A stretch of 64,000 nucleotides of DNA from an uncultured bacterium (GTDB lineage Bacteria; Bacteroidota; Bacteroidia; Sphingobacteriales; Sphingobacteriaceae), in NCBI GenBank assembly GCA_903828245.1, contig CAIKLP010000081.1, positions 1-64,000 of the forward strand. Reading direction: 5' to 3'. Shown in pieces: positions 28,063-37,028 of this stretch (the stretch's first letter is position 1; the number at the start of each line of letters is the position of its first letter). Below the pieces are notes generated by a model. The model saw only the letters and a program-made list of their open reading frames with translations, ran no database searches and was not told the origin of the DNA. Both the position numbers and the translations under genes were made by a program.

Positions 28063-28077
28063 TCTAATTGTAATTTC

Positions 28078-30120
28078 TTATAAAGTTTCTTTTAGCCATC
28101 TAAAAAATTCTCGTTGCCATAAAAGGCTGTTTTGAGGTTTAGTGACCCAATGGCCTTCGTCTGCAAAGTATAAGAATCTACTTTTAATACCTTTTAGTTG
28201 TGCTGCGTTGAATGCTTGTAAACCTTCACCAAGTGGAACTCTAAAATCTTTTTCGTTATGGATTACTAAAATTGGCGTATTCCAGTTTTGTACAAATTTA
28301 TGTGGCGAAAATTGTTCGTATGATTTTGGTTGTGGCGATTTCCAATAAGGACCTTCCATGTCGAAGTTACTGAAGAAAACTTCTTCGGTTGCACCATACA
28401 TGCTTTCTAAATTAAACACCCCACAATGTGCGATAAATGTTTTGAATCTACCGTTATGATGTCCTGCTAAATAGTAAACAGAATATCCGCCATAACTAGC
28501 GCCTACTGCACCTCTGCGGGCGGTGTCTACAAATGGTTCTTTGCTCATTTCGTCTATTGCCGCTAAATAATCTCGCATCGCTTGTCCACCCCAATCACCA
28601 GAAATTTGATCATTCCATTCTTGTCCAAATGAAGGCAATCCTCTGCGGTTTGGTGCTACAATAATATAACCATTAGCAGCCATTAACTGAAAATTCCAAC
28701 GGAAAGAAAAACTTTGACTGATGGTGCTTTGTGGTCCACCTTGACAATATAAAAGCGTAGGATATTTTTTCTTTGGATCGAAATCGGGTGGATAAATTAC
28801 CCAAGTCAACATTTCTTTGTTATCAGAAGTACTGATCATTCTTTTCTCTACTTTACCCAATTTTAATCCGGCATATAATGCATCGTTTGTAGTAGTAAGT
28901 GATTCCATTTTGCCTTTCAATACATCTACTTTCACAATTTCTGCGGGTCTAGATAGGCTGGTTTTAGTAGCAATCAGGTAAGTGCCTTTAGCGTCTGTAG
29001 CAAGGCTGATAGCGCCCATGTCTGTTAAGCCATTGGTAATTTTAACCAAATTAGCTGTTTTAGAATTGATTGCATAAGCATATAATTGATGAACCGCATT
29101 GGTGCAACTGGCAAAATAAATTGTTTTTGAATCTGGCGACCAAATCATTTCGTCGGCACTTTGATCTAAATCTTTGGTGATTTCTTTTAAAGTTTTAGTA
29201 GCAAGGTCGAGTACTACAATTCTATTTTTGTCTGCTTCGAATCCAGCACGCTCCATGCTTAACCAAGCAATTGATTTTCCATCTGGCGAAAACCTAGGTT
29301 GTGTATCATAGCCTTTATTATCTATAGAAATATTATCTGTTTTACCAGTTGCTAAATCAAAAATATAAATATCGGTATTGGTACTTGTGGCGTATGCGGT
29401 GCCTTCTTCTTTTTTACATGAATAAGCAATTAACTTTCCATCTGGGCTCCAATTAATTTCTTCTTCTCCCCCAAAAGGCCCGTTGGGCGCATCATAGGGC
29501 TCGTTAGGCATAATGTCTCTAGCTGGCGCAACTTTACCATCATTGTAAACACTTACCATGATATGAGAGAAATGCTCATCTTCCCATTGATTCCAATGAC
29601 GCATCATTAAGCCATCATATTCCAATGCATTTGCTTTAGGTAAATCGGGATAACGATCTGCTAGCGTTTCGTGAATTTTAATATCTTGCGTAAAATAAAT
29701 CATGTTCCCTTTGGGCGAATAATTAAAATTCGAGACGCCATTTTTGAAACTGGTAACTTGTTTGTTGTCGCTACCATCGGGATTAATTTCCCATAATTGT
29801 GGCGTGCCCGTTTCCATTCCTATGTATCCGATTTTTTTACCATCGGGTCTCCATCTGGCATTACTTTCGGACGAAAAAGAGTTGGTAATTTGTTTTGCTT
29901 CACCACCGGCAATAGGCACCACAAATAAATCTGTATTGCCTTTGTTTGCTTGAATATTAAAGCGGGTTACCGAATACAAGACTACCTTGCCATCTGGCGC
30001 AGTCTGTGGCTCTGAAACTCTTCCCATTTGCCATAATGTTTCTGGTGCCATTTTGTTTTGAGCGGTAGCGCTTAAGCTTCCGAACAAGCAAAATAACATC
30101 ACTACATGTTTCTTTTTCAT
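28078..30120 (-). CDS. S9-family prolyl oligopeptidase-type peptidase, exported
   Basis: The 680-residue product has a signal peptide (~1-20, ATAQ), a beta-propeller made of WD40/TolB-like repeats (SPDGK and RPDGKKIGY blades, residues ~40-390) and a C-terminal alpha/beta hydrolase. The catalytic triad is visible: Ser542 in GAVGASYGGYS, Asp625 in HNEKDFRVP and His657 in ADEGHWV. It belongs to the dipeptidyl-peptidase/acylaminoacyl-peptidase branch and would cleave peptides in the periplasm. With the M1 peptidase upstream it forms a peptide-using neighbourhood. It is preceded by the metK terminator, so it needs its own promoter. Confidence 0.93.
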   Translation of the reverse strand: MKKKHVVMLFCLFGSLSATAQNKMAPETLWQMGRVSEPQTAPDGKVVLYSVTRFNIQANKGNTDLFVVPIAGGEAKQITNSFSSESNARWRPDGKKIGYIGMETGTPQLWEINPDGSDNKQVTSFKNGVSNFNYSPKGNMIYFTQDIKIHETLADRYPDLPKANALEYDGLMMRHWNQWEDEHFSHIMVSVYNDGKVAPARDIMPNEPYDAPNGPFGGEEEINWSPDGKLIAYSCKKEEGTAYATSTNTDIYIFDLATGKTDNISIDNKGYDTQPRFSPDGKSIAWLSMERAGFEADKNRIVVLDLATKTLKEITKDLDQSADEMIWSPDSKTIYFASCTNAVHQLYAYAINSKTANLVKITNGLTDMGAISLATDAKGTYLIATKTSLSRPAEIVKVDVLKGKMESLTTTNDALYAGLKLGKVEKRMISTSDNKEMLTWVIYPPDFDPKKKYPTLLYCQGGPQSTISQSFSFRWNFQLMAANGYIIVAPNRRGLPSFGQEWNDQISGDWGGQAMRDYLAAIDEMSKEPFVDTARRGAVGASYGGYSVYYLAGHHNGRFKTFIAHCGVFNLESMYGATEEVFFSNFDMEGPYWKSPQPKSYEQFSPHKFVQNWNTPILVIHNEKDFRVPLGEGLQAFNAAQLKGIKSRFLYFADEGHWVTKPQNSLLWQREFFRWLKETL

Positions 30121-30150
30121 AATTGTTTTTTAATTAATATTTAAATATAA

Positions 30151-30187
30151 ATAAAAAGCCCCAATATTGATTGGGGCTTTTTTATTT
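30151..30187 (-). terminator. intrinsic terminator of metK
   Basis: AAAGCCCCAAT, loop ATTG, ATTGGGGCTTT, with a T-run on both strands. It lies between the metK stop (30200) and the start of the S9 peptidase gene. Confidence 0.85.
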
Positions 30188-30199
30188 TGTTACTGAAAA

Positions 30200-31453
30200 T
30201 TATTTCAATTTGAATTCTTTTTTCACTTTGTCTACGAAATCTAATTTCTCCCAAGTGAATAATTCTACTTTCATTTTTTTCACTTTGCCATCGGGCGATT
30301 GAAAGGTTTTAGTAACTGTTTCGTTCTTACGACCCATGTGTCCGTAAGCAGCAGTTTCAGAATACATTGGATTACGCAATTTTAAACGTTGTTCAATTGC
30401 ATATGGGCGCATGTCAAAAATCTTTTCGATTTTCTTTGCAATATCGCCATCGGTTAAAGCCACCTTTGCCGTGCCATATGTATTTACATAAATACCCATT
30501 GGTTTAGCCACGCCAATTGCATAAGAAACTTGTACTAAAATTTCGTCGCAAAGACCTGCTGCAACTACATTTTTTGCAATGTGTCTAGTTGCATAAGCTG
30601 CCGATCTATCTACTTTAGAAGGATCTTTACCAGAAAATGCACCACCACCGTGAGCACCTTTACCACCGTAAGTATCTACGATAATTTTTCTTCCAGTTAA
30701 ACCAGTATCACCGTGTGGTCCACCAATAACAAACTTTCCAGTGGGGTTAATGTGGTATTGAATTTTATTGTTGAATAATGCTTTATACTTAGGGTATTTT
30801 TTCATTACACGTGGAATTAATACTTTGATTAAATCCGCTTTGATTTTCGCAAGCATTTTTTGATCTGCATCGAAATCATCGTGTTGTGTTGAAATTACAA
30901 TAGCGTCAATTCTAACAGGCTTATTGTTATCATCATACTCCAATGTAACTTGTGATTTAGCATCTGGTCTTAAATATTTAATCTCTTTGTTTTCTCTGCG
31001 AATGGCAGCCAATTCAATTAATAATTTATGTGCAATATCTAAAGCTAAAGGCATGTAATCATTGGTTTCGTTGGTTGCATAACCAAACATCATTCCTTGA
31101 TCACCAGCGCCTTGATCTTCTTTCTTCTTACGCTCAACTCCTTGGTTAATGTCTTGTGATTGCTCATGAATAGCAGATAAAATACCACAAGAGTTACTTT
31201 CGAACATGTATTCCGATTTTGTGTAACCAATTTTTTTGATTACTTCTCTTGCAATAGATTGCACATCTAAATAGGCTTTAGATTTAACCTCGCCAGCTAA
31301 TACCACTTGACCAGTAGTTACTAAAGTTTCGCATGCTACTTTAGAAGTAGGGTCGAAAGCTAAAAAATTGTCGATGAGTGCATCTGAAATTTGATCTGCA
31401 ACCTTGTCTGGGTGCCCTTCAGAAACCGATTCTGATGTAAATAAATAAGACAT
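30200..31453 (-). CDS. metK: S-adenosylmethionine synthetase
   Basis: MetK makes SAM from methionine and ATP. The 417-residue product has the family marks: [21 protein letters not shown] at the start, [49 protein letters not shown] and [20 protein letters not shown] chose the ATG at 31453. The frame is open for 40 more codons upstream, but those overlap a promoter and a riboswitch and are not MetK-like. Expression is likely controlled by the SAM-II type riboswitch at 31510-31563, i.e. feedback by the product. Confidence 0.97.
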   Translation of the reverse strand: MSYLFTSESVSEGHPDKVADQISDALIDNFLAFDPTSKVACETLVTTGQVVLAGEVKSKAYLDVQSIAREVIKKIGYTKSEYMFESNSCGILSAIHEQSQDINQGVERKKKEDQGAGDQGMMFGYATNETNDYMPLALDIAHKLLIELAAIRRENKEIKYLRPDAKSQVTLEYDDNNKPVRIDAIVISTQHDDFDADQKMLAKIKADLIKVLIPRVMKKYPKYKALFNNKIQYHINPTGKFVIGGPHGDTGLTGRKIIVDTYGGKGAHGGGAFSGKDPSKVDRSAAYATRHIAKNVVAAGLCDEILVQVSYAIGVAKPMGIYVNTYGTAKVALTDGDIAKKIEKIFDMRPYAIEQRLKLRNPMYSETAAYGHMGRKNETVTKTFQSPDGKVKKMKVELFTWEKLDFVDKVKKEFKLK

Positions 31454-31509
31454 AGTTTTATAAATAAGTTTTAAAAAAAATATCGAAAAGATAGAAATGG
31501 GTAAAAGAT

Positions 31510-31563
31510 CTGTTTTTAGCAATTTTTTTACGTGGTTGCAATCAAGGCAAATTTTCCACTTTT
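31510..31563 (-). ncRNA. SAM-II (SAM-alpha) riboswitch in the metK leader
   Basis: On the minus strand the leader reads GTGG, then AAAATTTGCCTTGATTGCAA, then CCAC, then GTAAAAAAATTGCTAAAA. This order matches the SAM-II consensus I know: a short P1 stem around a GATTTG..C..TTGCA loop, then TAAA and GCTAAAA. P1 is GTGG/CCAC. GCAA of the loop can pair with TTGC in the 3' part, giving the H-type pseudoknot. It begins just downstream of a good promoter and 56 bp upstream of the metK ATG. SAM-II is known mainly in alpha-proteobacteria, upstream of met genes. How it acts here is unclear because no Shine-Dalgarno sequence lies in its 3' part. Confidence 0.8.
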
Positions 31564-31570
31564 CGTAGCA

Positions 31571-31602
31571 CAAAAATAGAATAAATTTTAATATTCATTC
31601 AA
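31571..31602 (-). promoter_or_regulatory. metK promoter candidate
   Basis: On the minus strand TTG (31602-31600), 21 bp, TATTTTTG (31578-31571), a perfect -7 element with a good -33. The predicted start falls just before the riboswitch. Confidence 0.6.
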
Positions 31603-31649
31603 TATTCAAGAAAATTCAGATAATATTGTATCCTATTAATAATAGCTCA

Positions 31650-33557
31650 ATGACCTATCGTTTTCATTCCATTCGTCAGATATGTAAACAATTACTATTA
31701 GTTACCATGCTATATAGTGTTTGTAGGCTGTTATTCTTCGTTTTTAATTTTAGCAGCTTTAGTCAAACTGGAACCGAACAAATACTTGTAGCATTTTTGC
31801 ATGGCATTCGATTTGATTTATCTGCCATTCTATACAGCAACATCCCCTTTATGTTGTTTGCTATATATGCCGATTTTAAGCCAGATAGAAGACCATCATT
31901 TTCAGTTGCAAAAATTTTATTTATTGTAATAAATGCGCTGGCTATTTTTAGCAATATAATCGATGTAAAATTTTATGAATTTCAAAAAAAACGAACCACA
32001 TTCGAATTATTCTCTGGCGAAAATAATATTATAAAATTAATACCTTCTTATATCAGTAGTTATTGGTATCTTATTTTAATCGCCGGGGTTTTAATTTATT
32101 TTTTAATAAAAGGATACGATACAATAAATGCAAATGCACAAAACGAAAAAAAGAAATTTTATATTTTAAAAGCAATCGCTTCTTTTATTTTTTTAGGCAT
32201 TGCCATTATTGGTATGCGCGGAGGCCTTCAAACCAAGCCGCTGCAAATGATTGCCGCATCTTACTACGGTAACCCTAACAACGCATCTTTGGTATTAAAC
32301 ACGCCATTTACCATTTTCCAAAGCATCAACAAAAAACCGTTAAATCGAAAAAAATATTTTTCGGAAACACAAGCAAATAAAATTTTTAATACACAAAGAG
32401 ATTATACTAGCAAATTTGTTTTCGATAAAAAAAATGTAGTTGTAATTATATTAGAAAGTTTCTCTAACGAATACATTGGAACAATGAGTCATCAGAAAAC
32501 TTGCGCTCCATTTTTAGACAGTCTAATAACAGAAAGCTATTTATTGGAACATGCTTTTGCGAACGGCAAAAAATCGAACGAAGCCATGCCAAGTATTTTT
32601 GCTTCTTTGCCCTCTTTGTTAAACGAATCGTATATCAATACCGTTTATCAAAACAACGAATTAAGCAGCCTTCCTAATTTATTAAAAGAGAAAGGGTATT
32701 ATACTGCATTTTACCATGGGGGCATTAATGGTTCTATGAATTTTGATGCTTTTGCTAAAAAAGCAGGCTTTGATAATTATTTTGGCATGAACGAATACCC
32801 TACTATAGCCGATTATGATGGACATTGGGGCATTTATGACGAGCCTTATTTTGAATACGTATCGCATGAGCTGGGCTCTTTACCGAAACCATTTATGGCC
32901 GGAATATTTTCTTTGTCCTCTCATCCACCATACGATTTACCAGAAACTCGTAAAAATGATTTTGCAGAGATGGCAACCGCGAAGCAAAAGAGCTTTAGGT
33001 ATACCGATTTGGCTTTGAAGAAATTTTTTGAATATGCAAAAACTAAAAACTGGTATACCAACACTTTATTTGTAATTGTACCCGACCATACACCAGACGC
33101 CGACGCTATTGCTTATGATACTAAGGTTGCCTATTATCAAATCCCTATTATTTTATTCGACCCTTCGAGTAAAAATTTAATTGGCAAATCACCACAAGTT
33201 GCTCAGCAAATAGATATCATGCCGACGGTATTAGATTACCTACATTTCGATCATCCATTTATGGCTTTTGGAGAAAGCGCCTTGCGAAAAAAACAATACC
33301 CATACGCCATAAACTATAGAGATGGAATCTATCAAACCATTGATTCTACTCATGTTATACAGTTTGCCGAAAATCAAACTTTGGCATTTTATAATTATCA
33401 AATAGATCCCTATTTAAAAAATAATTTGCGCAACAACACGGATGCGAAAGAAAATAAAATGAAAGAATTTACAGCGGCATATATACAACAGTTCAATGAC
33501 GCATTAATAGAAAACAAGTACCAAACAATTGAAGATAAAAATAGTATTCATCATTAA
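31650..33557 (+). CDS. LtaS-like sulfatase-fold phosphoglycerol/phosphoethanolamine transferase
   Basis: The 635-residue inner-membrane protein has about five N-terminal helices (residues ~10-190) and an extracytoplasmic sulfatase-like domain (~260-610). The domain has VVVIILESFSNEYIG (metal ligand Glu), KKSNEAMPSIFASLPSL (where the catalytic Thr/Ser sits in LtaS), FYHGGINGSMNFDAFAKKAGF, GIWD-like GHWGIYDEPYF, and VIVPDHTPD with the late Asp/His ligands. In Firmicutes such enzymes build lipoteichoic acid; in diderms they move phosphoglycerol or phosphoethanolamine to periplasmic glycans or lipids. The start is ATG 31650, with a non-conserved extension to 31626 ignored. It overlaps the next gene by 29 bp. 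Confidence 0.85.
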   Translation: MTYRFHSIRQICKQLLLVTMLYSVCRLLFFVFNFSSFSQTGTEQILVAFLHGIRFDLSAILYSNIPFMLFAIYADFKPDRRPSFSVAKILFIVINALAIFSNIIDVKFYEFQKKRTTFELFSGENNIIKLIPSYISSYWYLILIAGVLIYFLIKGYDTINANAQNEKKKFYILKAIASFIFLGIAIIGMRGGLQTKPLQMIAASYYGNPNNASLVLNTPFTIFQSINKKPLNRKKYFSETQANKIFNTQRDYTSKFVFDKKNVVVIILESFSNEYIGTMSHQKTCAPFLDSLITESYLLEHAFANGKKSNEAMPSIFASLPSLLNESYINTVYQNNELSSLPNLLKEKGYYTAFYHGGINGSMNFDAFAKKAGFDNYFGMNEYPTIADYDGHWGIYDEPYFEYVSHELGSLPKPFMAGIFSLSSHPPYDLPETRKNDFAEMATAKQKSFRYTDLALKKFFEYAKTKNWYTNTLFVIVPDHTPDADAIAYDTKVAYYQIPIILFDPSSKNLIGKSPQVAQQIDIMPTVLDYLHFDHPFMAFGESALRKKQYPYAINYRDGIYQTIDSTHVIQFAENQTLAFYNYQIDPYLKNNLRNNTDAKENKMKEFTAAYIQQFNDALIENKYQTIEDKNSIHH

Positions 33558-34401
33558 TCCAATTGCAGGAGGAAAAAACAAAAACCATTTCTCTAAAGTA
33601 ATTGCCAGTCATTTAAACACATCAAAATTTGAATATGAACTTATTCAAACCGAAAGTGAAAAACACGCCTACGAATTAACCAAAGCAGCAATATCAAATG
33701 GCGCTGAGATAGTTGTTGCTGTTGGAGGAGATGGCACCATCAACGAAATTGCATCGGCATTAATAGGTAGTGCATGTACCTTAGCCATTATACCTTATGG
33801 TTCTGGTAATGGTTTGGCAAGGTCTTTAAAAATCCCAATGAACACCATTCAAGCTGTTAAATTAATTAATCAATATAAAACAGCTAAGATTGATGCCGCA
33901 AAATTGAATGAACATTATTTTTTCAATATGTCGGGAATGGGATTTGATGCGCACATTAGTCATATTTTTGCAAAGGATAAAAACAGAGGTTTGCTAGGTT
34001 ACGTTAAAGCTACTTTTAGTGAATTAAAAAATTACCGCAGTAAAAATTACGAAATTATTATTGACGGCAAAACATTAAAAGAAGATGCTTTTATTTTAAG
34101 TGTGGCCAATTCTAGCCAATACGGAAACGAAGCCCACATAGCACCTAGGGCTGAATTACAAGACGGTTTATTAGATTTAGTAATTGTAAAACCATTCCCA
34201 TTATACTTAATGCCAATGTTGGCTTTACGGATGTTTTTAAAGACGGCCGATCAATCAAAATACTTCATTAGTTTACAAGGAAAATCGATATTAATTAATC
34301 GTAACAACAATGTAATTCATTTAGATGGCGAGCCCAAATTGGTAAACGAAAATATTCAAATTCAAATTTTAGCTAATGCTATAAATGTAATTGTTCCATA
34401 A
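33529..34401 (+). CDS. diacylglycerol/lipid kinase, YegS/BmrU family
   Basis: The 290-residue product has the DAGK catalytic domain: FIINPIAGGKNKN at the start, the ATP-binding VAVGGDGTINEIA (GGDGT at 66-70), IIPYGSGNGLARSL, and a C-terminal beta-domain with HLDGEP. It would phosphorylate diacylglycerol or a related lipid. The start is TTG at 33529, inside the end of the LtaS-like gene; it gives the usual KIKIVFIINP beginning. Coupling to an LtaS-like enzyme makes sense, since phosphoglycerol transfer from phosphatidylglycerol releases diacylglycerol that must be recycled. Confidence 0.9.
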   Translation: MKIKIVFIINPIAGGKNKNHFSKVIASHLNTSKFEYELIQTESEKHAYELTKAAISNGAEIVVAVGGDGTINEIASALIGSACTLAIIPYGSGNGLARSLKIPMNTIQAVKLINQYKTAKIDAAKLNEHYFFNMSGMGFDAHISHIFAKDKNRGLLGYVKATFSELKNYRSKNYEIIIDGKTLKEDAFILSVANSSQYGNEAHIAPRAELQDGLLDLVIVKPFPLYLMPMLALRMFLKTADQSKYFISLQGKSILINRNNNVIHLDGEPKLVNENIQIQILANAINVIVP

Positions 34402-34402
34402 C

Positions 34403-34743
34403 ATGTCAAAAAAAATAGTAGTGGCGGCATTATGTATTCTACCAATCCAGATTTCGAATTTCCACCAGCATCGGAAGAAAAAAGTAGTACACCTGCCAAT
34501 AACCAACAAGATTTGCGCGTGCAATTAGATAAAAAGCAAAGAGCGGGTAAGGCTGTTACTTTAATAACAGGTTTTGTTGGCTTAGGCTCCGACCTACTCG
34601 ATTTGGGTAAAAAACTAAAATCGAAATGTGGCGTAGGTGGTACGGTAAAAGATGGCGAAATTATCATACAAGGAGATTTCAGAGAAAAAATCATTCAAAT
34701 ACTGCAAGCAGAAGGCTATAAAGTAAAAAGAATTGGCGGATAA
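34403..34743 (+). CDS. SUI1/eIF1-like translation factor (YciH family), apparent frameshift near start
   Basis: The clear part (from ATG 34432, 103 residues) is a SUI1 domain protein: YSTNPDFEF, LRVQLDKKQRAGKAVTLITGF, then KCGVGGTVKDGEIIIQGDFREKIIQIL, the eIF1-like fold. The likely true start is the ATG at 34403, 1 bp after the lipid-kinase stop. From there the frame is broken: it contains an A8 run (34408-34415), and one additional A would give MSKKNSSGGIMYSTNP, which looks like the N-terminus expected for this family. Either the sequence lacks one base, the polymerase slips on the A-run, or translation starts at 34432. Bacterial SUI1 proteins affect start-codon fidelity, though their role is poorly known. 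Confidence 0.82.
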
Positions 34744-34746
34744 ACA

Positions 34747-34778
34747 TTGTTTTTAGTAATTTGCGCCACCTATTTATG
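34747..34778 (+). promoter_or_regulatory. candidate promoter for pckA
   Basis: TTG at 34747-34749, 21 bp, TATTTATG at 34771-34778 (one mismatch to TAnnTTTG). The pckA ATG is 29 bp downstream. Confidence 0.45.
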
Positions 34779-34807
34779 TATCTATTAACATCGAAAAACA
34801 GCATTAA

Positions 34808-36418
34808 ATGAATAATGAATTTGGATTGAGAGCAAGCAATGCAAGTGTTGCTACTTTAGGGTTAGCAAATGTTGCGGCAGCTTATTGGAATATGACACCC
34901 GCAGAATTAGTGGAAGAAGCAATTGTTAGAGGCGAGGGCAGACTAGTTGATTCTGGCGCATTGGCTGCAGACACTGGCGAGTTCACCGGAAGATCACCTA
35001 AAGATAGATTTATTGTTAAAGACGCCATTACCGAAAATGCAGTTTGGTGGGGAGATGTAAACATTCCATTTGATAGCCAAAAATTTGATTTATTATACCA
35101 TAGAGTTTGCGCCTATTTAGCGGGCAAAGAAATTTTTGTAAGAGATGCTTATGCTTGTGCGGATCCAGAATACCGCACCAATATTCGTGTAGTTACCGAG
35201 CAAGCGTATCATAATATTTTTGCAAACAATTTATTTTTGCGTCCAAGCAAAGAAGAAGTATTAAACTTCTCGCCAGAATGGACCATCGTTAACGCCCCTG
35301 GTTTTAAAGCCGATCCAGCCATTGATGGAACACGCCAACACAATTTCGCTATTTTAAATTTTACCAAAAAAATTATTTTAATTGGCGGAACAGGTTATAC
35401 AGGTGAAATTAAAAAAGGAATTTTCGGTGTATTAAATTTTGTTTTACCACATGATAAAAATGTGTTGTCGATGCATTGTTCGGCAAACATTGGCAAAGAT
35501 GGCGACACAGCTATTTTCTTTGGTTTATCGGGTACAGGTAAAACCACTTTATCTGCCGATCCAAACAGAGGCTTAATTGGTGACGATGAACACGGATGGG
35601 CAACAGATACCGTATTTAATTTAGAAGGCGGTTGTTATGCAAAATGCGTAGACTTAACCAAAGAAAAAGAACCAGAAATTTGGGGGGCTATTAAATTCGG
35701 CGCTTTACTAGAAAATATTGTTTGTTACGAGGAAACCAGCACCGTAGATTTTTCAAATATTGCTAAAACAGAAAACACCCGAGTTGCTTATCCAATCCAT
35801 CACATAGCCAATGCGGTAGAACCTTCTATAGCAAGTAATCCTAAAAATATTTTCTTTTTAACTTGTGATGCATATGGCGTTTTGCCACCCATTTCAAAAT
35901 TAGATGCAGGCCAAGCGATGTATCATTTTATTTCTGGTTATACTGCAAAAGTAGCTGGAACAGAAGCAGGAGTTACCGAACCACAAACTACTTTCTCTGC
36001 TTGTTTTGGAAAAGTATTTTTACCATTACATCCGGCAAAATATGCAGAAATGTTGGGTAAGAAAATGAAAGAACACCAAGTAAATGTTTGGTTAGTGAAT
36101 ACCGGTTGGACCGGAGGTGCTTATGGCACCGGCTCAAGAATGAAATTAAGTTATACGCGCGCCATGATTACTGCAGCATTGAACGGAGCACTTGCTGGTG
36201 TTGAGTTTGAGCAGCATCCAGTTTTTGGATTGCAAATGCCTACTACCTGTCCAAATGTGCCTTCAGAAATTTTAAATCCAAGAAATACTTGGAGCAACGC
36301 AGCAGAGTACGATCAAAAAGCGAATGAATTAGCCCAAAAATTTATCAAGAATTTCGAACAATATGCCGATGGTGTTTCTGCCGAAATAGTAGCAGCAGCA
36401 CCGGTCGCAAAATCATAA
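34808..36418 (+). CDS. pckA: phosphoenolpyruvate carboxykinase (ATP)
   Basis: PckA converts oxaloacetate and ATP to phosphoenolpyruvate, the entry to gluconeogenesis from TCA intermediates. The 536-residue product has TGEFTGRSPKDRFIV (from 56), the substrate region DGTRQHNFAILNF, the kinase P-loop GLSGTGKTTLSADPNR (239-254), GDDEHGWATDTVFNLEGGCYAK and VNTGWTGGAYGTGSRM. Length is typical of the ATP-dependent enzyme. The DUF3127 gene follows after 23 bp. Confidence 0.97.
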   Translation: MNNEFGLRASNASVATLGLANVAAAYWNMTPAELVEEAIVRGEGRLVDSGALAADTGEFTGRSPKDRFIVKDAITENAVWWGDVNIPFDSQKFDLLYHRVCAYLAGKEIFVRDAYACADPEYRTNIRVVTEQAYHNIFANNLFLRPSKEEVLNFSPEWTIVNAPGFKADPAIDGTRQHNFAILNFTKKIILIGGTGYTGEIKKGIFGVLNFVLPHDKNVLSMHCSANIGKDGDTAIFFGLSGTGKTTLSADPNRGLIGDDEHGWATDTVFNLEGGCYAKCVDLTKEKEPEIWGAIKFGALLENIVCYEETSTVDFSNIAKTENTRVAYPIHHIANAVEPSIASNPKNIFFLTCDAYGVLPPISKLDAGQAMYHFISGYTAKVAGTEAGVTEPQTTFSACFGKVFLPLHPAKYAEMLGKKMKEHQVNVWLVNTGWTGGAYGTGSRMKLSYTRAMITAALNGALAGVEFEQHPVFGLQMPTTCPNVPSEILNPRNTWSNAAEYDQKANELAQKFIKNFEQYADGVSAEIVAAAPVAKS

Positions 36419-36441
36419 AAAATAATTAAAAAATAAAAAAG

Positions 36442-36825
36442 ATGGCTTTAGAAACACAAGGAAAATTACATGAGATTTTTGATCCGCAACAAATCACTGA
36501 GCGATTCAAAAAAAGAGAGTTTGTAGTGGAAATAGATGACAATGGATATTTGCAGCATGTAAAATTTCAATTGAATCAAGATAAATGCAGTTTAGTAGAT
36601 GCTTATCAAATTGGAGACCAAATTAAAGTCTCTTTTAATTTAACAGGCCGTCAATTTACCCGCAAAACGGGAGAGTTAGATTATATCACCAATGTGGTGG
36701 CTTGGAGATTAGAGCGCGTAGGTGCAGGAGCTGGATCAAATCAAGCATCGGCTCCAATGCCAACAGAACCACCCGCTTTTAGTATTGGCAGCGCAGAAGG
36801 AGCAGACGATTCGCTTCCTTTTTAA
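36442..36825 (+). CDS. DUF3127 OB-fold-like protein with SSB-type C-terminal tip
   Basis: The 127-residue product has a compact domain (1-~95; REFVVEID, VKFQLNQDKCSLVDAYQIGDQIKVSFNLTGRQFTRKTGELDYITNVVAWRLER) of the DUF3127 family, which looks like a short OB-fold. A Gly/Ala/Pro-rich linker follows, and the last six residues are DDSLPF (122-127), like the DDDIPF tip by which single-stranded DNA-binding protein recruits repair enzymes. A role in DNA metabolism is therefore an inference from architecture. It is probably cotranscribed with pckA (23 bp gap). Confidence 0.82.
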   Translation: MALETQGKLHEIFDPQQITERFKKREFVVEIDDNGYLQHVKFQLNQDKCSLVDAYQIGDQIKVSFNLTGRQFTRKTGELDYITNVVAWRLERVGAGAGSNQASAPMPTEPPAFSIGSAEGADDSLPF

Positions 36826-36940
36826 AAAGGAATTTTAGGCTTAAATTACTGAATATCATTTACTTAACTTTAAACATATAATTTTAAGTTAATTTTACAT
36901 TAATAAATGATTTCAAAATTTTTTTATCCCTAAAATATTC

Positions 36941-36948
36941 TATTTTTG
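36941..36948 (+). promoter_or_regulatory. candidate -7 element of the exbB-tonB operon
   Basis: TATTTTTG is a perfect TAnnTTTG; a T-run (36919-36925) lies at the -33 distance but there is no TTG. It lies in the 203-bp gap before exbB, 80 bp from the ATG. Nothing else is evident in that gap. Confidence 0.4.
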
Positions 36949-37028
36949 TGTGCCTTTAATACGTTTCAGGCAATTTTTATCTAAACAGTATCGTTAAATC
37001 TTAAAAATAAAAACTAATTAATAAAACA

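Noticed and set aside
31454-31573. 40-codon N-terminal extension of metK
   Set aside because: It covers the riboswitch and leader, is not MetK-like, and the ATG at 31453 gives the conserved start.
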